Source: Poecilobothrus nobilitatus
Taxonomy: Eukaryota > Arthropoda > Insecta > Diptera > Dolichopodidae
DNA: 64,000 nt
Direction: 5' to 3'
Assembly (NCBI GenBank): GCA_947095535.1
Contig: OX352772.1
Coordinates: 116,695,997-116,759,996, forward strand
Positions within the stretch are counted from its first letter, which is position 1. Every line of letters starts with the position of its first letter. The notes under the pieces are model-generated. The model was not told the DNA's origin. It was given only the letters and a program-made list of their open reading frames with translations, and made no database searches. This document shows, one piece after another, positions 44,428-56,894 of the stretch. The translations under genes were made by a program, and so were the position numbers.

Positions 44428-47062
44428 GGCGGAAAAGGAATACCCAGATCACGGGGTACCTTATACTCACCTCAACTGGTTTGGTCAAGAAGATCAAGGA
44501 ACTACAAAAAAAAAAAAAAAAAATGGAATGTGTTCCAAAACACACAGGAAAAAGAGGATCTAATCGCCCTAAAAAGAACCTACTCCATGCTGAGGCACGA
44601 GATTAGAACGGCCAGGAGAGAAAAATGGGTTGAATTCACTAATCAAATAGATGGGCAAGACCAAACTAAATCCTGGAACAACGCAAGTGAGGATACTCGG
44701 AAAAACGAAAGCCAGGAACCTGATAATTGAACAAAACGGGCAATTAGTAACGGACCCCCAAAAAAAGGCAAATTACCTAGCGGCTATATACGTGCAAACG
44801 CAAAACACCACAGAATGTACCAACTCGCCACAAGATAGCGTACGTTACACAGGTGAAGAAAACGTATTAATAGATGCAAAAATCAACTGCGCCGAAGTCA
44901 GGGCGGTACTAAAAAACTTCAAGGGAACAATACCGGGTGCGGATAAAATCTCTTTTGGCATGCTAAAGTACTTAGGCCAACAGCCTTCCAAAGACTCACC
45001 CAATTATTCAACACAATAATGGAAACAGGAGTCTATCCTCGTGCTTGGAAACACGCAGTTCTTATCCCGCTGCACAAAGCCGATAAGAACCCAAACCACT
45101 TTGAAAGTTATAGGTTTAAATCACTACTATTAACGCAACCGAAGCTATGTGAAAAACTGATAGCCAAACTGTTGAGTTGGCTAGCAGAAAATATGATGCC
45201 CGAAAATATTCAATGTTTCCGGCCGAACAGAGGTACCATGTCGATGCTTCTACAGATCACATACATGACCCAAGAAACACTAAAAAGAAAAACAGAAAGC
45301 GACAGCATCTCATGTGACCTTGAAAAAGCATTCGATAAAGTACCACTACGGACAATCACTAAGGTCTTATCAAAATGGAATGCAGGCGAAAAGACAAACA
45401 ACATCATTGGAAGAATACTGCATAACAGGAAAATTTCGGTAAAACTAGGTGAAGTGCTTTCCAGCAGCGGAAATATCAGCGTTGGTATCCCCCAAGGGTC
45501 ACCTCTTCAACTCTTCAATATATAGGTCAGTGACCTAAGCACAGCGCTCAACGAGGTGAAGAACATAGAAAGCTACTTTTATGCTGACAACATAATCATC
45601 CAAACAAGGGGTAATTACAAGGATAGGGAAGGCGGCAATAAAAAGAGCCATGAGTGTAACCGAAAATTGGACCGAAGTAAATGGTGGTAGAATTTCGCCA
45701 GGAAAAACAGAGGCACTACATATGTGCAGAAAAAGAACGTGCGATCCAGGTTCAATAAGGGTTCAGGGTTCAATAATCCAGGTTACCATTTTGCAGTATG
45801 GTAAGTTAGACCACTGTCTTCCCCAGACCACCCAAAACAACCTGACGAAACTGCAAAACGTTATCAATCAGACCGCAAGGATCACAATAGGAGCCCTAAG
45901 ACGAGAGGCACTAAGCTATGAGGCGAACTTTCCACTTGTTCTTGAAAGAGCGAATCAGCTGCGGCTCAAAAGCATCGCAAGAGCACTTTTTGGGCCAAGA
46001 CACCTGCTTAAAAAATTAGCGTATGATATCGCCGAGGACCCTACAAACGCATCTACTATACAAATGGACCTAGAAGAAATCCAAAACCTAGGGATCCCTC
46101 TCTGTCCAAACGAAACAACAACAGCAAAAGTCCCACACTGGTCAAACTGGGACATGACTATGCTAAACGACATGGCGACACTCAACAAAGGGACAACCAC
46201 TCCAGAGGAATATCAAAGAAAATTCGCTGAGCATAGGGTTAAACATCAGGGTACAACTGAAATATATACAAACGCGTCCAAAACCCAAGACAGCGTCAGC
46301 TATGCAGTGATAACTAAGGAAAAAACAATAAAGCACGCAATACTTGATAACAAATGTGTAATTTACGTTGCTGAGCTGAAAGCAATCCTCGACGTCACTC
46401 GTTATATACAAGAGAACAAAGCTGACGACAACAAGAGATACATTATATACACCGACAGTCTGAGCGCTGTAAAAGCTGTCCAAAACTCAAGCAACCTAGA
46501 AATCATGGTCTCCCAAGAAAGAAAAACCCTGTATGAAGCCAAGGGTGACATAAAACTGATGTGGATACCAGGACATGTGGGTATAATAGGAAACGAAGCA
46601 GCAGACAAGGCTGCAAAAGATGCTAGCAGATCACCGTTACTAGTTGAAAGAACTCCCTCCCTCAGCCACACCTTAAAGTTAGTAAAGGAGCATACCCTAG
46701 AAGAAATGATACAAAACTGGGGGCTATCCACCTCTTTCACAAAGTACCACTCAGACATTAATAACACAAAAGGACCAATAATAATAAACAGCAGGAAGCT
46801 AGGAGTCAAGTTCACCAGAGTAAGGCTTGGGTGCACACTGGCCACACATAAGCATCTATTTAATAACGAAAACAACCCACAATGTTCACACTGTAACGAG
46901 GGTCTCACTATCAAGCATGCTATAGCCGAATGCACTAGCAACACAAACATTAATAACAAATACCAGCACTCAGCAGAGCACGCTATGGCGCTGGACACAC
47001 CCGCCAAAAGGGGACACATCATAGAGCTGCTAAACTTCCACCAAATCTGGCAGAACATTTAA
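44428..47062 (+). pseudogene. LINE B1, I-clade ORF2, 5'-truncated (reverse transcriptase to zinc finger)
   Basis: The copy begins in the linker after the endonuclease. Frames follow in order: a Helix-rich linker, CAEVRAVLKNFKGTIPGADK, then from 45,019 METGVYPRAWKHAVLIPLHK, SCDLEKAFDKVPL, VGIPQGSPLQLFNI with a TAG stop at 45,523, then YFYADN (YADD changed to YADN). From 45,650 comes the thumb, RNase H (IYTNASK, VAELKAIL, YTDSLSAVKAV, MWIPGHVGIIGNEAADKAAK) and the finger CSHCNEGLTIKHAIAEC, ending QIWQNI. Compared with B2, ~65 codons are missing near 45,775, plus small losses. RNase H after the reverse transcriptase places it in the I clade, a different family from A. Confidence 0.88.
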
Positions 47063-48125
47063 TGGAAGGCTAACGCAAGATGGAAACAACCCAATAATAA
47101 TACCATATTGCAAATAAAACCTAATTGCAAAACCCAATAATAAAAACAAAATAAGAATTAAAAATCTAATAACAAAAACAGAAATAACAAACTATTAAAA
47201 ACCCAAATAACAAAATAAAAGTAAAATTTTAAAAAATTAAAAACACCTAATATTAAACATACCTATTAAGTAAATTCTAACAAAAAAAAAACATAATCAT
47301 AAAAAAAAAAAAACTTATAATATAAAACCCGATATTAAACCTCCTAACTAAAAGCCAATAATTAAAGCAATATAACTATACAATACGCTACATCTAAGTA
47401 TAATTATAAGAACTAAAAACATCTAAAAATATATATATAATATAGGAAATACATAATAAAAACAAATCAATAACCAAAAAAATCTACAAATGAAAACTTA
47501 CAAAAAATTTTCAACAATAGTTAAAATCCAAAATTAATGTGGCATACCTAAAAATGCCACACGAATAAAAACGCCTGGGACACTTCGATAAGTTTTACAA
47601 GAGTAATCGAGTGAAACAATTTGGAGTCGCGGTGGGCTGCTTCCCAGGCATTTTTTTGGGCGGATGACTCCAAATTTCAAACAAGAGTGCAATCGAATAG
47701 CTAGTGGCACAAGGGTGCAATCAAACAACAAGAATAAAAATACATACATCGCAATCAAACAAAAACAAAACTCAAAAAAAAAAGGAAGGAAAAAAACAAC
47801 CTTATTAAGCACACTAAAACGAATTAGAAGTTGCGATACTGGAACCACCAGCGAAGCCAATAAACAAAAGAATCTAATATTAAAATATTAACAACAGCTC
47901 CAGCACGCATAGCTGTGGTAAACACATCAAAATACACAGCCTGGTGGCAAAAAAGTGAACGATTTTTTGGGGCTTTGAATTTGCTAGAAGTTTAATTTAT
48001 GTACCTACATTCAATTTTTTCTATTGTAATAAACACCCCACATTCCTACCAGGAAACAGGGGTTATAGCTACTTGGCACATTTATGTACCACGGTACCTG
48101 TGTATAAATAAATAAATAAATATAT
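47063..48125 (+). other. LINE B1 3' untranslated region and TAAA tail
   Basis: About 1 kb of A/C-rich non-coding sequence ending 'tacctgtgtataaataaata' in TAAA repeats, a typical I-clade tail. It contains a possible stem 'gcctggga' (47,572) ... 'tcccaggc' (47,643). Confidence 0.7.
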
Positions 48126-48370
48126 AAGTAAACGTATATTTAAAAATTCTATAAAATATTCTTTAATTGATTATAAATTAGAAAACATATTCACATTTCT
48201 GTACAATATTTAATCAAAAATTAGTGCATACATATTTAAGGAACAGAAAACCTTACATTCTTATCCATATACAATTTTTACACATATTTTTAACCAACCA
48301 ATTTAAAAACATAATTAAAAAAAGTAAACGTAAAAAAATTCTGGTTGATTTATAAAGGTAAAAAACAACT
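48126..48370. other. AT-rich spacer
   Basis: Nothing recognised. Confidence 0.5.
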
Positions 48371-48480
48371 ATGTATTTTTTATATTGAAAATATATTAAA
48401 CAGAACCTGAGATGTATGCATTTAAAAAGAAGTTTTTTCAAAATATAAAGAGCTGTCGGTGCTGTCGGATCTCCAATGGT
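48371..48480 (+). repeat. 110-bp inverted repeat, right copy
   Basis: Partner of 40,968-41,077 in opposite orientation. Directly followed by the LINE B 3' fragment. Confidence 0.8.
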
Positions 48481-48776
48481 GAGCACTCAGCAGAGTGCAA
48501 ATTCCAGCACTCAGCAGAGCACGCTATGGCGCTGGACACACCCGCCAAAAGGGGACACATCATAGAGCTGCTAAAATTCCACCAAATCTGGCAGAACATT
48601 TAATGGAAGGCTAACGCAAGATGGAAACAACCAATAATAATACCATATTGCAAATAAAACCTAATTGCAAAACCCAATAATAAAAACAAAATAACAATAA
48701 AATATCTAATAACAAAAACATAAATAACAAACCATCAAAAACCTAAATAACAAAATAAAAGTAAAATTTTAAAAAA
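48481..48776 (+). mobile_element. LINE B, 3' fragment (B3)
   Basis: After a short repeated 'gcactcagcagag' it reads QHSAEHAMALDTPAKRGHII...QIWQNI and stop, then ~175 bases of the B 3' untranslated region, nearly identical to 46,966-47,235. It then meets the minus-strand B2 copy directly, inside the A-rich tail. Confidence 0.85.
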
Positions 48777-51700
48777 CTGGTGACTTACTCTGGTGAACTT
48801 GACTCCTAGCTCCCTGCTGTTTATTATTATTGGTCCTTTTGTGTTATTAATGTCTGAGTGGTACTTTGTGAAAGAGGTGGATAGCCCCCAGTTTTGTATC
48901 ATTTTTTCTAGGGTATGCTCCTTTACTAACTTTAAGGCGTGGCTGAGGGAGGGAGTTCTTTCAACTAGTAACAGTGATCTGCTAGCATCTTTTGCAGCCT
49001 TGTCTGCTGTTTCGTTTCCTATTATACCCATATGTCCTGGTATCCACATCAGTTTTATGCCACCCTTGGCTTCATACAGGCATTTTCTTGCTTGGGAGAC
49101 TATGATTTTTAGGTTGCTTGAGTTTTGGACAGCTTTTATAGCGCTCAGAATGTCGGTGTATATAATGTATCTTTTGTTGTCGTCAGCTTTGTTCTCTTGT
49201 ATATAACGAGTGACGTCGAGGATTGTTTTCAGCTCAGCAACGTAAATTACACATTTGTTATCAAGTATTGCGTGCTTTATTGTTTTTTCCTTAGTTATCA
49301 CTGCATAGCTGACGCTGTCTTGGGTTTTGGACGCGTTTGTATATATTTCAGTTGTACCCTGATGTTTAACCCTATGCTCAGCGAATTTTCTTTGATATTC
49401 CTCTGGAGTGGTTGTCCCTTTGTTGAGTGTCGCCATGTCGTTTAGCATAGTCATGTCCCAGTTTGACCAGTGTGGGACTTTTGCTGTTGTTGCTTCGTTT
49501 GGACAGAGGGGGATCCCTAGGTTTTGGATTTCTTCTAGGTCCATTTGTATAGTAGATGCGTTTGTAGGGTCCTCGGCGATATCATACGCTAATTTTTTAA
49601 GCAGGTGTCTTGGCCCAAAAAGTGCTCTTGCGATGCTTTTGAGCCGCAGCTGATTCGCTCTTTCAAGAACAAGTGGAAAGTTCGCCTCATAGCTTAGTGC
49701 CTCTCGTCTTGTCGGTATTAGGGCTCCTATTGTGATCCTTGCGGTCTGATTGATGACGTTTTGCAGTTTCGTCAGGTTGTTTTGGGTAGTCTGGCTGTAT
49801 ATGGGAAGACAGTGGTCTAACTTACCATACTGCAAAATTTTACCTATTTTTGCCGCCCCGTGCGCTGGTGGGCCAGTTTTTCTTCTACATATGTACTTGA
49901 GCAAATTGTTGGTTCTGTACATGCTCTTTTGTATTCCCATGACGTGTTTGGTATAACTTAGTTTCGGTGTTAGGATGAGACCTAATATTTTGACTTCTTC
50001 CTTATATATTATATCCCTGTTATGTAGTCTTATTGAACCTGGATCGCACATTCTTTTTCTGCATATATGTAGTGGCTCTATTTTTCCTGGCGAAATTCTG
50101 CCACCGTTTACTTCGGTCCAATTTTCGGTTACACTCATGGCTCTTTTTATTGCCGCCTTGGCTATCCTTGTATTACCCCTTGTTTGGATGATTATGTTGT
50201 CAGCATAAAAGTAGCTTTCTATGTTCTTCACCTCGTTGAGCGCTGTGCTTAGGTCACTGACATATATATTGAAGAGTTGAAGAGGTGACCCTTGGGGGAT
50301 ACCAACGCTGATATTTCCGCTGCTGGAAAGCACTTCACCTAGTTTTATCGAAATTTTCCTGTTATGCAGTATTCCTCCAATGATGTTGGTTGTCTTTTCG
50401 CCTGCATTCCATTTTGATAAGACCTTAGTGATTGTCCGTAGTGGTACTTTATCGAATGCTTTTTCAAGGTCACATGAGATGATGTCGCTATCTGTTTTTC
50501 TTTTTAGTGTTTCTTGGGCCATGTATGTGATCTGTAGAAGCATCGACATGGTACCTCTGTTCGGCCCGAAACCGTGAATATTTTCGGGCATCATATTTTC
50601 TGCTAGCCAACTCAACAGTTTGGCTATCAGTTTTTCACATAGCTTCGATTGCGTTGGTAGTAGTGATTTAAACCTATAACTTTCAAAGTGGTTTGGGTTC
50701 TTATCGGCTTTGTGCAGCGGGATAAGAACTGCGTGTTTCCAAGCACGAGGATAGACTCCTGTTTCCATTATTGTGTTGAATAATTGGGTGAGTCTTTAGA
50801 AGGCTGTTGGCCTAAGTACTTTAGCATACCAAAAGAGATTTTATCCGCACCCGGTGTCGTTCCCTTGAAGATTTTTAGTACCGCCCTGACTATGCGTTTT
50901 CTTCGCCTATTCTCTATCTATTAATGCGTTTTCTTCGCCTGTGTAACATACGCTATCTTGTGGCGAGTTGGTACATCCTGTGGTGTTTTGCGTTTGCACG
51001 TATCTAGCCGCTAGCTAATTTGCATTTTTTTGGGGGTCGGTTACTAATTGCCCGTTTTGTTCAATTATCAGGTTCCTGGCTTTCTTTTTTCCGAGTATCC
51101 TTCTTGCTTTGTTCCAGGTTTTAGGTTGGTCTTGCCCATCTATTTGATTAGTGAATTCAACCCATTTTTCTCTCCTGGCCGTTCAAATCTCGTGCCTCAG
51201 CATGTAGTAGGTTCTTTTTAAGGCGATTAGATCCTCTTTTTCCTGTGTGTTTTGGAACACATTCAATTTTTATTTTTTTTTTTATAGTTCCTTGATCTTC
51301 TTTTTATAGCAGACCCGTTGAGGTGAGTATAAGGCACACCGTGATCTGGGTATTCCTTTGTTTACCCGTGTTCGGGTCGCCTTTGTTATTGTGGCCGCTT
51401 CATTATTTATATTGGCAGATGCTGGAACTGCTTCTAAAATTTTTTCCACTGTTTCTCTAAAGAGTTTCCAGTTCGCCTTCTTTTCCATATAGTTTGCACT
51501 TTTCCACATTTGATTGTTTTCCGGTTTTGGTAAGTTTATCCTAATCGGGTGGTGGTCGTAGCCTTTTAGGTTGTCCTAGTTGAGAATGTAGGCGATAGAG
51601 TCATCTGCTAATGACAGGTCCGAGTAGGAGGTGAATCCGCTTTGGCTTATGTAGGTTTGCTTGTACTTGTTTAGATGTGTCACCTGTGTTCTATCCATCA

Positions 51701-52153
51701 CCCACTCCTCGACTATTTTACCCCTTGCCGTTGTGCGCAGTTGTCACCCTAGATTTGGCTGCGAGCATTGAAGTCTCCTATTATTAGCCAGGGGACTTGT
51801 ATTTGCTACAGGATATTGTCTAAGTCTGCCTTGCTGATGTTGGTTTGGTGGTCTAGATAGACATTAACTATCGTTATGCCTGGGTTGTATCCTGGAAGTT
51901 TGGTTCTTATGCAGCTGTTTTGTAGATGGCTATTTAGTGTGATGAGCTCATGGTGAAGCCTTCTGTCCACCAGGAAGCCTGTTCCACCCACTTTCCTCGG
52001 TGAGGTTGGCAAGACTTGGTGGAAGCGATTTGATTCTAGCATTATTGTATTTCTACCGATATATGTTTCCTGTAGGGCGATTACCAGGGGATTATACTCC
52101 GCAATAAGTAGTTGCAGCTGTGGCTCGTTGGCTCTGAGGCTTTGTATGTTCAT
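48777..52153 (-). pseudogene. LINE B2 ORF2 (endonuclease, reverse transcriptase, RNase H), 3'-truncated
   Basis: Minus strand. From 52,153: MNIQSLRANEPQLQLLIAEY, VIALQETYIG, a GDFNARS box and YDHHPIRI, the endonuclease, broken by stops near 51,800-51,540. From 50,768 one open frame of ~660 codons has SCDLEKAFDKVPL, VGIPQGSPLQLFNIYVSDL and SYFYADNIII (YADN, not YADD, as in B1). The connection and RNase H follow (IYTNASK, YVAELKTIL, YTDILSAIKAV, MWIPGHMGIIGNETADKAAK). The copy ends at VKFTRV, before the C-terminal finger. Loss of the 3' end is unusual for a LINE, which integrates 3' end first, so a later rearrangement is likely. Confidence 0.9.
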
Positions 52154-52352
52154 TGAATGATGCTGGTATGTTGTAATGGAACTGTGATTGAGTTGTTTAG
52201 TGTGTGTGTTCGATTTATTGTCTGATTATTGCCATTGTGTAGATTGTTAGAGTTGATATTTTGGTAGTTATAGGTTTGCATATGTATATCTTGATTGGAT
52301 TTGTTGCTACTTCTGTTTATGTGTTTCAGTTGATTAAAGTGTTTATATGATT

Positions 52353-53688
52353 TTAGTTAGAAAGAGTACGTGGTCGGCGTCCCCTTTTTCCCGAACAGGA
52401 TTGTGTGGTTGGGATATCAGTTTGTACTGTGAGGTTTATTGTTTTTGTTTTTACTAGGTTAAACGGAATTTGTAAGCTTGTCATTTCTACATCTGTATTT
52501 GATTTTTCTGGATTAACTTTATCTGGATTTGGTTTTTCTGTGTTTGAATTTCCTTGGTTATTGCTTGACTGGTTTGTTTTTTTAGCGAAATAGTTTTTAT
52601 ATGTGTCTTTTATAATTTGATTTAGTATGTCTGTGTCTGTTTTTGTGCAAGGATACATATTTTTGAGTTCCGATAGTGTGTTTGAAATAGTTTGTTTGAC
52701 ATTGGTGGCTGTAGTGTTGATTGTGAGTATATCTGAGGTAGATGGTGGTCTGATGATCGTGTTATAGTTGGGGCTTGGTTTGTTCTGTTGCTTGTATATT
52801 GCGTAAGCTTCCCCTTTTGTGCATCTTCTGTCTATCTTAATTCTCAGCACCTCTTTTTCTTTTAAGAAAGTTGGACAGTTTCTGTCATTAGGTGGATGAG
52901 CGTGACTTTCTGGATCATCTTCGCAATTTATGCATTTTGGTAGGATGCATTTTTCTCTATGTTGGGGGAGAATATTAGTACTAATTTCCTGGGAGCAGTT
53001 ACTGCATCGGTGCGCAGTCTCTGATTTGCAGTATTTTTCTTTGTGGTTGATTCTTTGGCACTTAGTACATCTCATTGGGCTCGGCTAGCTTCTTCTGACC
53101 TCTGCCATTAAGCATCCTGCTTTTAAATCTTTCGTGCGCTCGCAAGTGTTGAACGATATACTGATTAGCCCGTTGTACTTGTTCCTTTTGGTTCTCTATT
53201 AGGGAACCTATTTCCTCGATTTCAGCCTTGGGGTTGGCTTCTTGTAGGTCTTTTAGTAGCTCAGCATCCGGTTGTTCTTCGTTTGCAAGAGGGAAACAGA
53301 ATATTACTCCTTTGGAGGAATTCAAGAACTTGATATATTAAAATTTGACTGGTGTCTCCAACAGCTCCCTTTCTAACATGAATTTTTCAGCTACTCTCTT
53401 GCTTGCGGCTTCCAAAATTATATTGCCTTCTCTGTTATACCTGGCAGTAAATTGTTTACTCACTTTTTCGAGTGTCTTATTAATCCCAAAAATGCCGTAG
53501 TTTTTCATTGTTTTTTTCGGCTCAAGTGCAATCACTTTAAGGAATTTTTTGTCCGAGTCAAGTTTACTGAAACCTAGCATTGGGTAGCCTGAGGATTTTG
53601 TTCCTGCTGCGTTTGTCTTCTTCCTAAGTGGTGGGCTATCACCGGTTGCCAGCGAGCTGAATTGGTTGCTTCTCCCTGGAGGAGCCAT
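52353..53688 (-). pseudogene. LINE B2 ORF1, zinc-knuckle Gag-like protein in three frames
   Basis: The start MAPPGRSNQFSSLATGDSPP is at 53,688. The N-terminal part runs to 53,338 (KKFLKVIALEPKKTMKNYGI, a Gag-like fold as in I-clade ORF1). After a stop, EEQPDAELLKDLQEANPK reads at 53,325-53,062. Then a third open frame, 53,075-52,353, holds the knuckles C-TK-C...H...C, C-SN-C..., C-IN-C...C and an N/P/K-rich tail ending KRGRRPRTLSN. Order and size match family A ORF1, but the sequence is clearly different. Confidence 0.85.
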
Positions 53689-53940
53689 TCTTTTGTTTTT
53701 GTTTGAGACCCTTGGAGGGTCTATATCCTGTTTTTCACTAGATACAAATTTATTAAGATACGCTTGTGCTAGAGAATTTATCCGTTAATAGGGATGTTAT
53801 TTGTTTGGTATAGTACTTTATAGTTTGGTATTGACTCTGCCGGTCTCGGTAACCTCACTTTTATAAGTTGTGGGCCAACCAATTATCTTGTGAAATGATC
53901 TTTCTTGATTCAAGAAACTAAAAGTAAACAAAGTTTTTAT
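53689..53940 (-). other. Probable LINE B2 5' untranslated region
   Basis: Non-coding sequence upstream of ORF1 ('gtttgggt' type blocks absent elsewhere). The 5' end of the element cannot be fixed because B1 lacks this part. Confidence 0.4.
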
Positions 53941-54530
53941 ATACGAAAAAAAAAAATGTTTGTTTTATTCCAAGATTAATTTAATTTGATTAATTTTTGC
54001 TTTGATTCGCCTTTTCAAAAAATCCGCACTAGCACGTCAGCTTTGAATGAAAAATACGCGCAGAACGTAACTTAATGAATTTTAATTTTCAATATTATAT
54101 TGATTCAATTCAATATTATGTTGATTCAATATATTATATATTGTATTTTAATTTTAAAAAAAATTAATTTTTTATTTTTACAATTTTTTGTTTAACCATA
54201 TCGATTTAAAAATCATGGCAAACTGAACTTATATAGGTAGACCACATATAAGTAATGCATTTCTGAATGATGATTGTCGTATGTAGGAGATTGTTTCTGT
54301 TTTTTAACAACGGCCTAAAATGTTATGTTGTTAAGACTTAAACACAGTATTCTTAAGATACTTAATAAGATTATTTTAATTACTGTTATATAATAGAAAT
54401 TTGCATTGAAAGATTTTTATGGAATATTAAAAACAGTATAGATAAAAGTAAAGAGTGTTGCAAATATCTTTTTAATAATAATAACAATACAAAAAATCAG
54501 ACAGAATATTTTTAAAAGGTGCTCGTGCTC
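53941..54530. other. AT-rich spacer
   Basis: Repeated 'ttgattcaatat' units near 54,095-54,135; otherwise nothing recognised. Confidence 0.5.
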
Positions 54531-54579
54531 GTGCTCGGGACTAGGTTAATAAACGTTAACAAACATTTTGTCACAGGCT

Positions 54580-55192
54580 AAAAGTAAATTACAAAATTTC
54601 ACTGACCCCTGGTGCCGAAACGAGTTAATGGATCGTAACCAAATTAAGCTAGTGAGCTTTTCTGCTAAAGAGAAAGAATTCCGCAAATTATCAAATCAAT
54701 TGATTGAGCCTTTTAAGCAGGACAACAAAAAAATTTAATGAACTTCGTTCGGCTCTCGTGCCCAAACGGGTTTTCGAAACTTCATCAAAACTTGACACAG
54801 GCTTTTTTTCGGACCATAAAACCGCCATATAAAATTGGACATAAATCGGAAACAAAAATTTTTTTGAAAGCCCGCCGCGCCGAATGCGGGTAACATATTG
54901 TATCCAAATATTGTATTCTTCGGCATCCGTCCAAAGCTAAGAAGAACATTTGTACAAATTTTCAACTCAATCGATGAAATCGTTTAGGCAGGACAACGAA
55001 AAAACGAAAAAGTTTTAAAAAACTTGCGGGCCGCAATGGGTTAATGAACCGAAAAACCATTATAGCCTATAACACTTTCCGAGGTCGTAGAAATGTTCCT
55101 GCAAAATTTGGTTGCAATAGGACTGGTGGTTTTTACGTGAAAAGGGCACAAACAAACAAACAAATAGAATTTCTTCCTTATTTATTAGATTC
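54580..55192 (+). mobile_element. Helentron-type 3' end, copy 2, with one satellite monomer
   Basis: One monomer ('cctggtgccgaaacgagtta' at about 54,607) is followed by the same ~500-base end region as at 440-932, finishing with CAAA units, 'gaatttcttc' and 'attagat'. Colinearity of monomer and end at two distant sites shows that the monomer belongs to this element family. Confidence 0.65.
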
Positions 55193-55329
55193 TATTAATT
55201 CTCATGTAATTATTATATAAATTTATATTATTAGGATGACGCTTAAACTTTTTCCTCGTTTTATTTTTCTTCTGTATTCAGTTTTTTAGAGTAGTGCTTT
55301 TTTGTTTTTGTTATTCAATAATCTCAATC

Positions 55330-56890
55330 TAGGAATATGTTCCCTTTTAAAAAGGAGTTGAGACTAAATTGTTGTATGTTGTATTGGATACGGGAAAAAT
55401 GCGGATAAAGGGGAATGAGACGGTAATTGTGTCATAAATTTGTTAAGATTTGTCTTGGATTTGTGCAAATTGTAAATCAAAAAATTGTCAACTTTTGGAA
55501 ACACAGAGAATGGCAATAGGTTCCACATTTTTGCAGTTCTGGCAACAAACAAATTGCTATAACCAGTAGAGTACCATTTAGGAAGTTCCATATAGTAGGC
55601 ATGAGCACTTGAGGCCCCTCTAGTGATGCGGTGGAATATTTTGAGAGGTGGATCAGCGATTTTATCTCAACTGAACAAGTGTCATTACCCACAAAATATC
55701 TATGAAAAAGAGAAAGGGCTCCAATATTATGACGAGTGCCAAAAGAAGTGAGACAAGACGAATGGCGCGTTGAATTCGTCCGAGGTAATTTGGATACAAT
55801 GAAGTAAGTAAAGCGTCAGTCCATATATAGGAATTGTACTCCATCTTGGTTCGTATATAAGCCTTATAGATATTAAGAAAATCCTTGGATGAAAAATATC
55901 TCTTGCACCTATAGAGGAAACCTAGGCATTTAGCAGCGCTTTTTGCTATATGAAAAATATGATCATTGCATATCATTTTTTGGTTTAGCTCCATGCCTAA
56001 AATGCTTCGGTTTTCTGATCGTTGCACAATTTCATCCTGGACCTTAGGTTACTATTCGTTTTTTTAGTGATTCTCTATGAAATGCGTAAGATGCCACCAG
56101 AGTACTGTCGTCGGCGAATCTGTGGATTGGTTTGAAGATTGTAGATAAGAGATCGTTGATAAAAATCAAAAAGAGAGTTGGGGCAAGGATGGATCCTTGT
56201 GGAACGCCAGCATTGATTTGGAATTTGTCGGACGTGTAACCGTCGACTAGAACACGAATACAGCGATTCGAAAGAAAATCTTCAATCCATTTATAGAAAG
56301 TAGTTCAAGGGCAATAGCTTGACATTTGTTCAAAACAGTAGAGTGCCAAACTCGATCTAAAGCTTTCGAAATATCAAGACCAACAACAGTACATTCGCCA
56401 GAATAGTGAATGCTGCTGTTAAGTTTTCCACAAAGATATGTCATAATCGCCAGTGGATCGGCTACATGTAAAACCATATTGTCGATCATTCAAAATACCA
56501 TTATCATCGAGATATTTCCTAAGCTTTTGGTTTATGATAGTTCCATAACTTTGGAAATAATCGAAATTATAGCTATAAGCCTATAGTTGGAGGGGTCGTT
56601 TTTTACCTTTTTTGGGAATTGGTAAAACATGAGCAGCCTTCCATTAGCTGGCATATATCCCAGTCGAAAATGATAGGTAAAAAAGGTTGCGCAGCGGTTT
56701 CGAAATAGAGAAAGCAATATTTTTCAGAATCATGCAGGGATTCCATCGGGACCAGTAAACTTTCTATCATTTCGATTCTTCAGAACTTTCACTACAGCTC
56801 GGGTCCTGAAGTAGATTTTTCCAAATCTACAGGAATGATCAACTCCAGGAATCGTACGTGGAAGTTGAGATGTAGGAGGAAGTGTGGAAT
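55330..56890 (-). pseudogene. LINE J, reverse transcriptase to C-terminus
   Basis: From high to low coordinates: LFASNSTLPPTSQLPRTIPG, KFTGPDGIPA, FRNRCATFFTYHFRLGYMPA, NYRLIAIISIISKVMELS, a long break, VVGLDISKALDRVWHS, then VLVDGYTSDKFQINAGVPQG, SILAPTLFLIFINDLLS, HRFADDSTLVAS (catalytic FADD intact), and after many shifts ELPKWYSTGYSNLFVARTAK, MWNLLPFSVFP. Many stops. The LFASNSTLP start resembles LINE G (minus, 25.4-26.9 kb), so both may be one clade. Confidence 0.75.
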
Positions 56891-56894
56891 TTGA

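Noticed and set aside
45955..47058. Long minus-strand ORFs opposite LINE B1 (81, 106 and 218 codons)
   Set aside because: They lie antisense to the RNase H and C-terminal region; the same antisense frames recur in B2 (48,793-49,653). They are explained by the codon composition of the sense frame.
48481..53940. Twin-priming inversion as the origin of B3/B2
   Set aside because: Twin priming places the inverted 5' part before the sense 3' part. Here the sense 3' fragment comes first and the inverted 5' part after, so the order does not fit.
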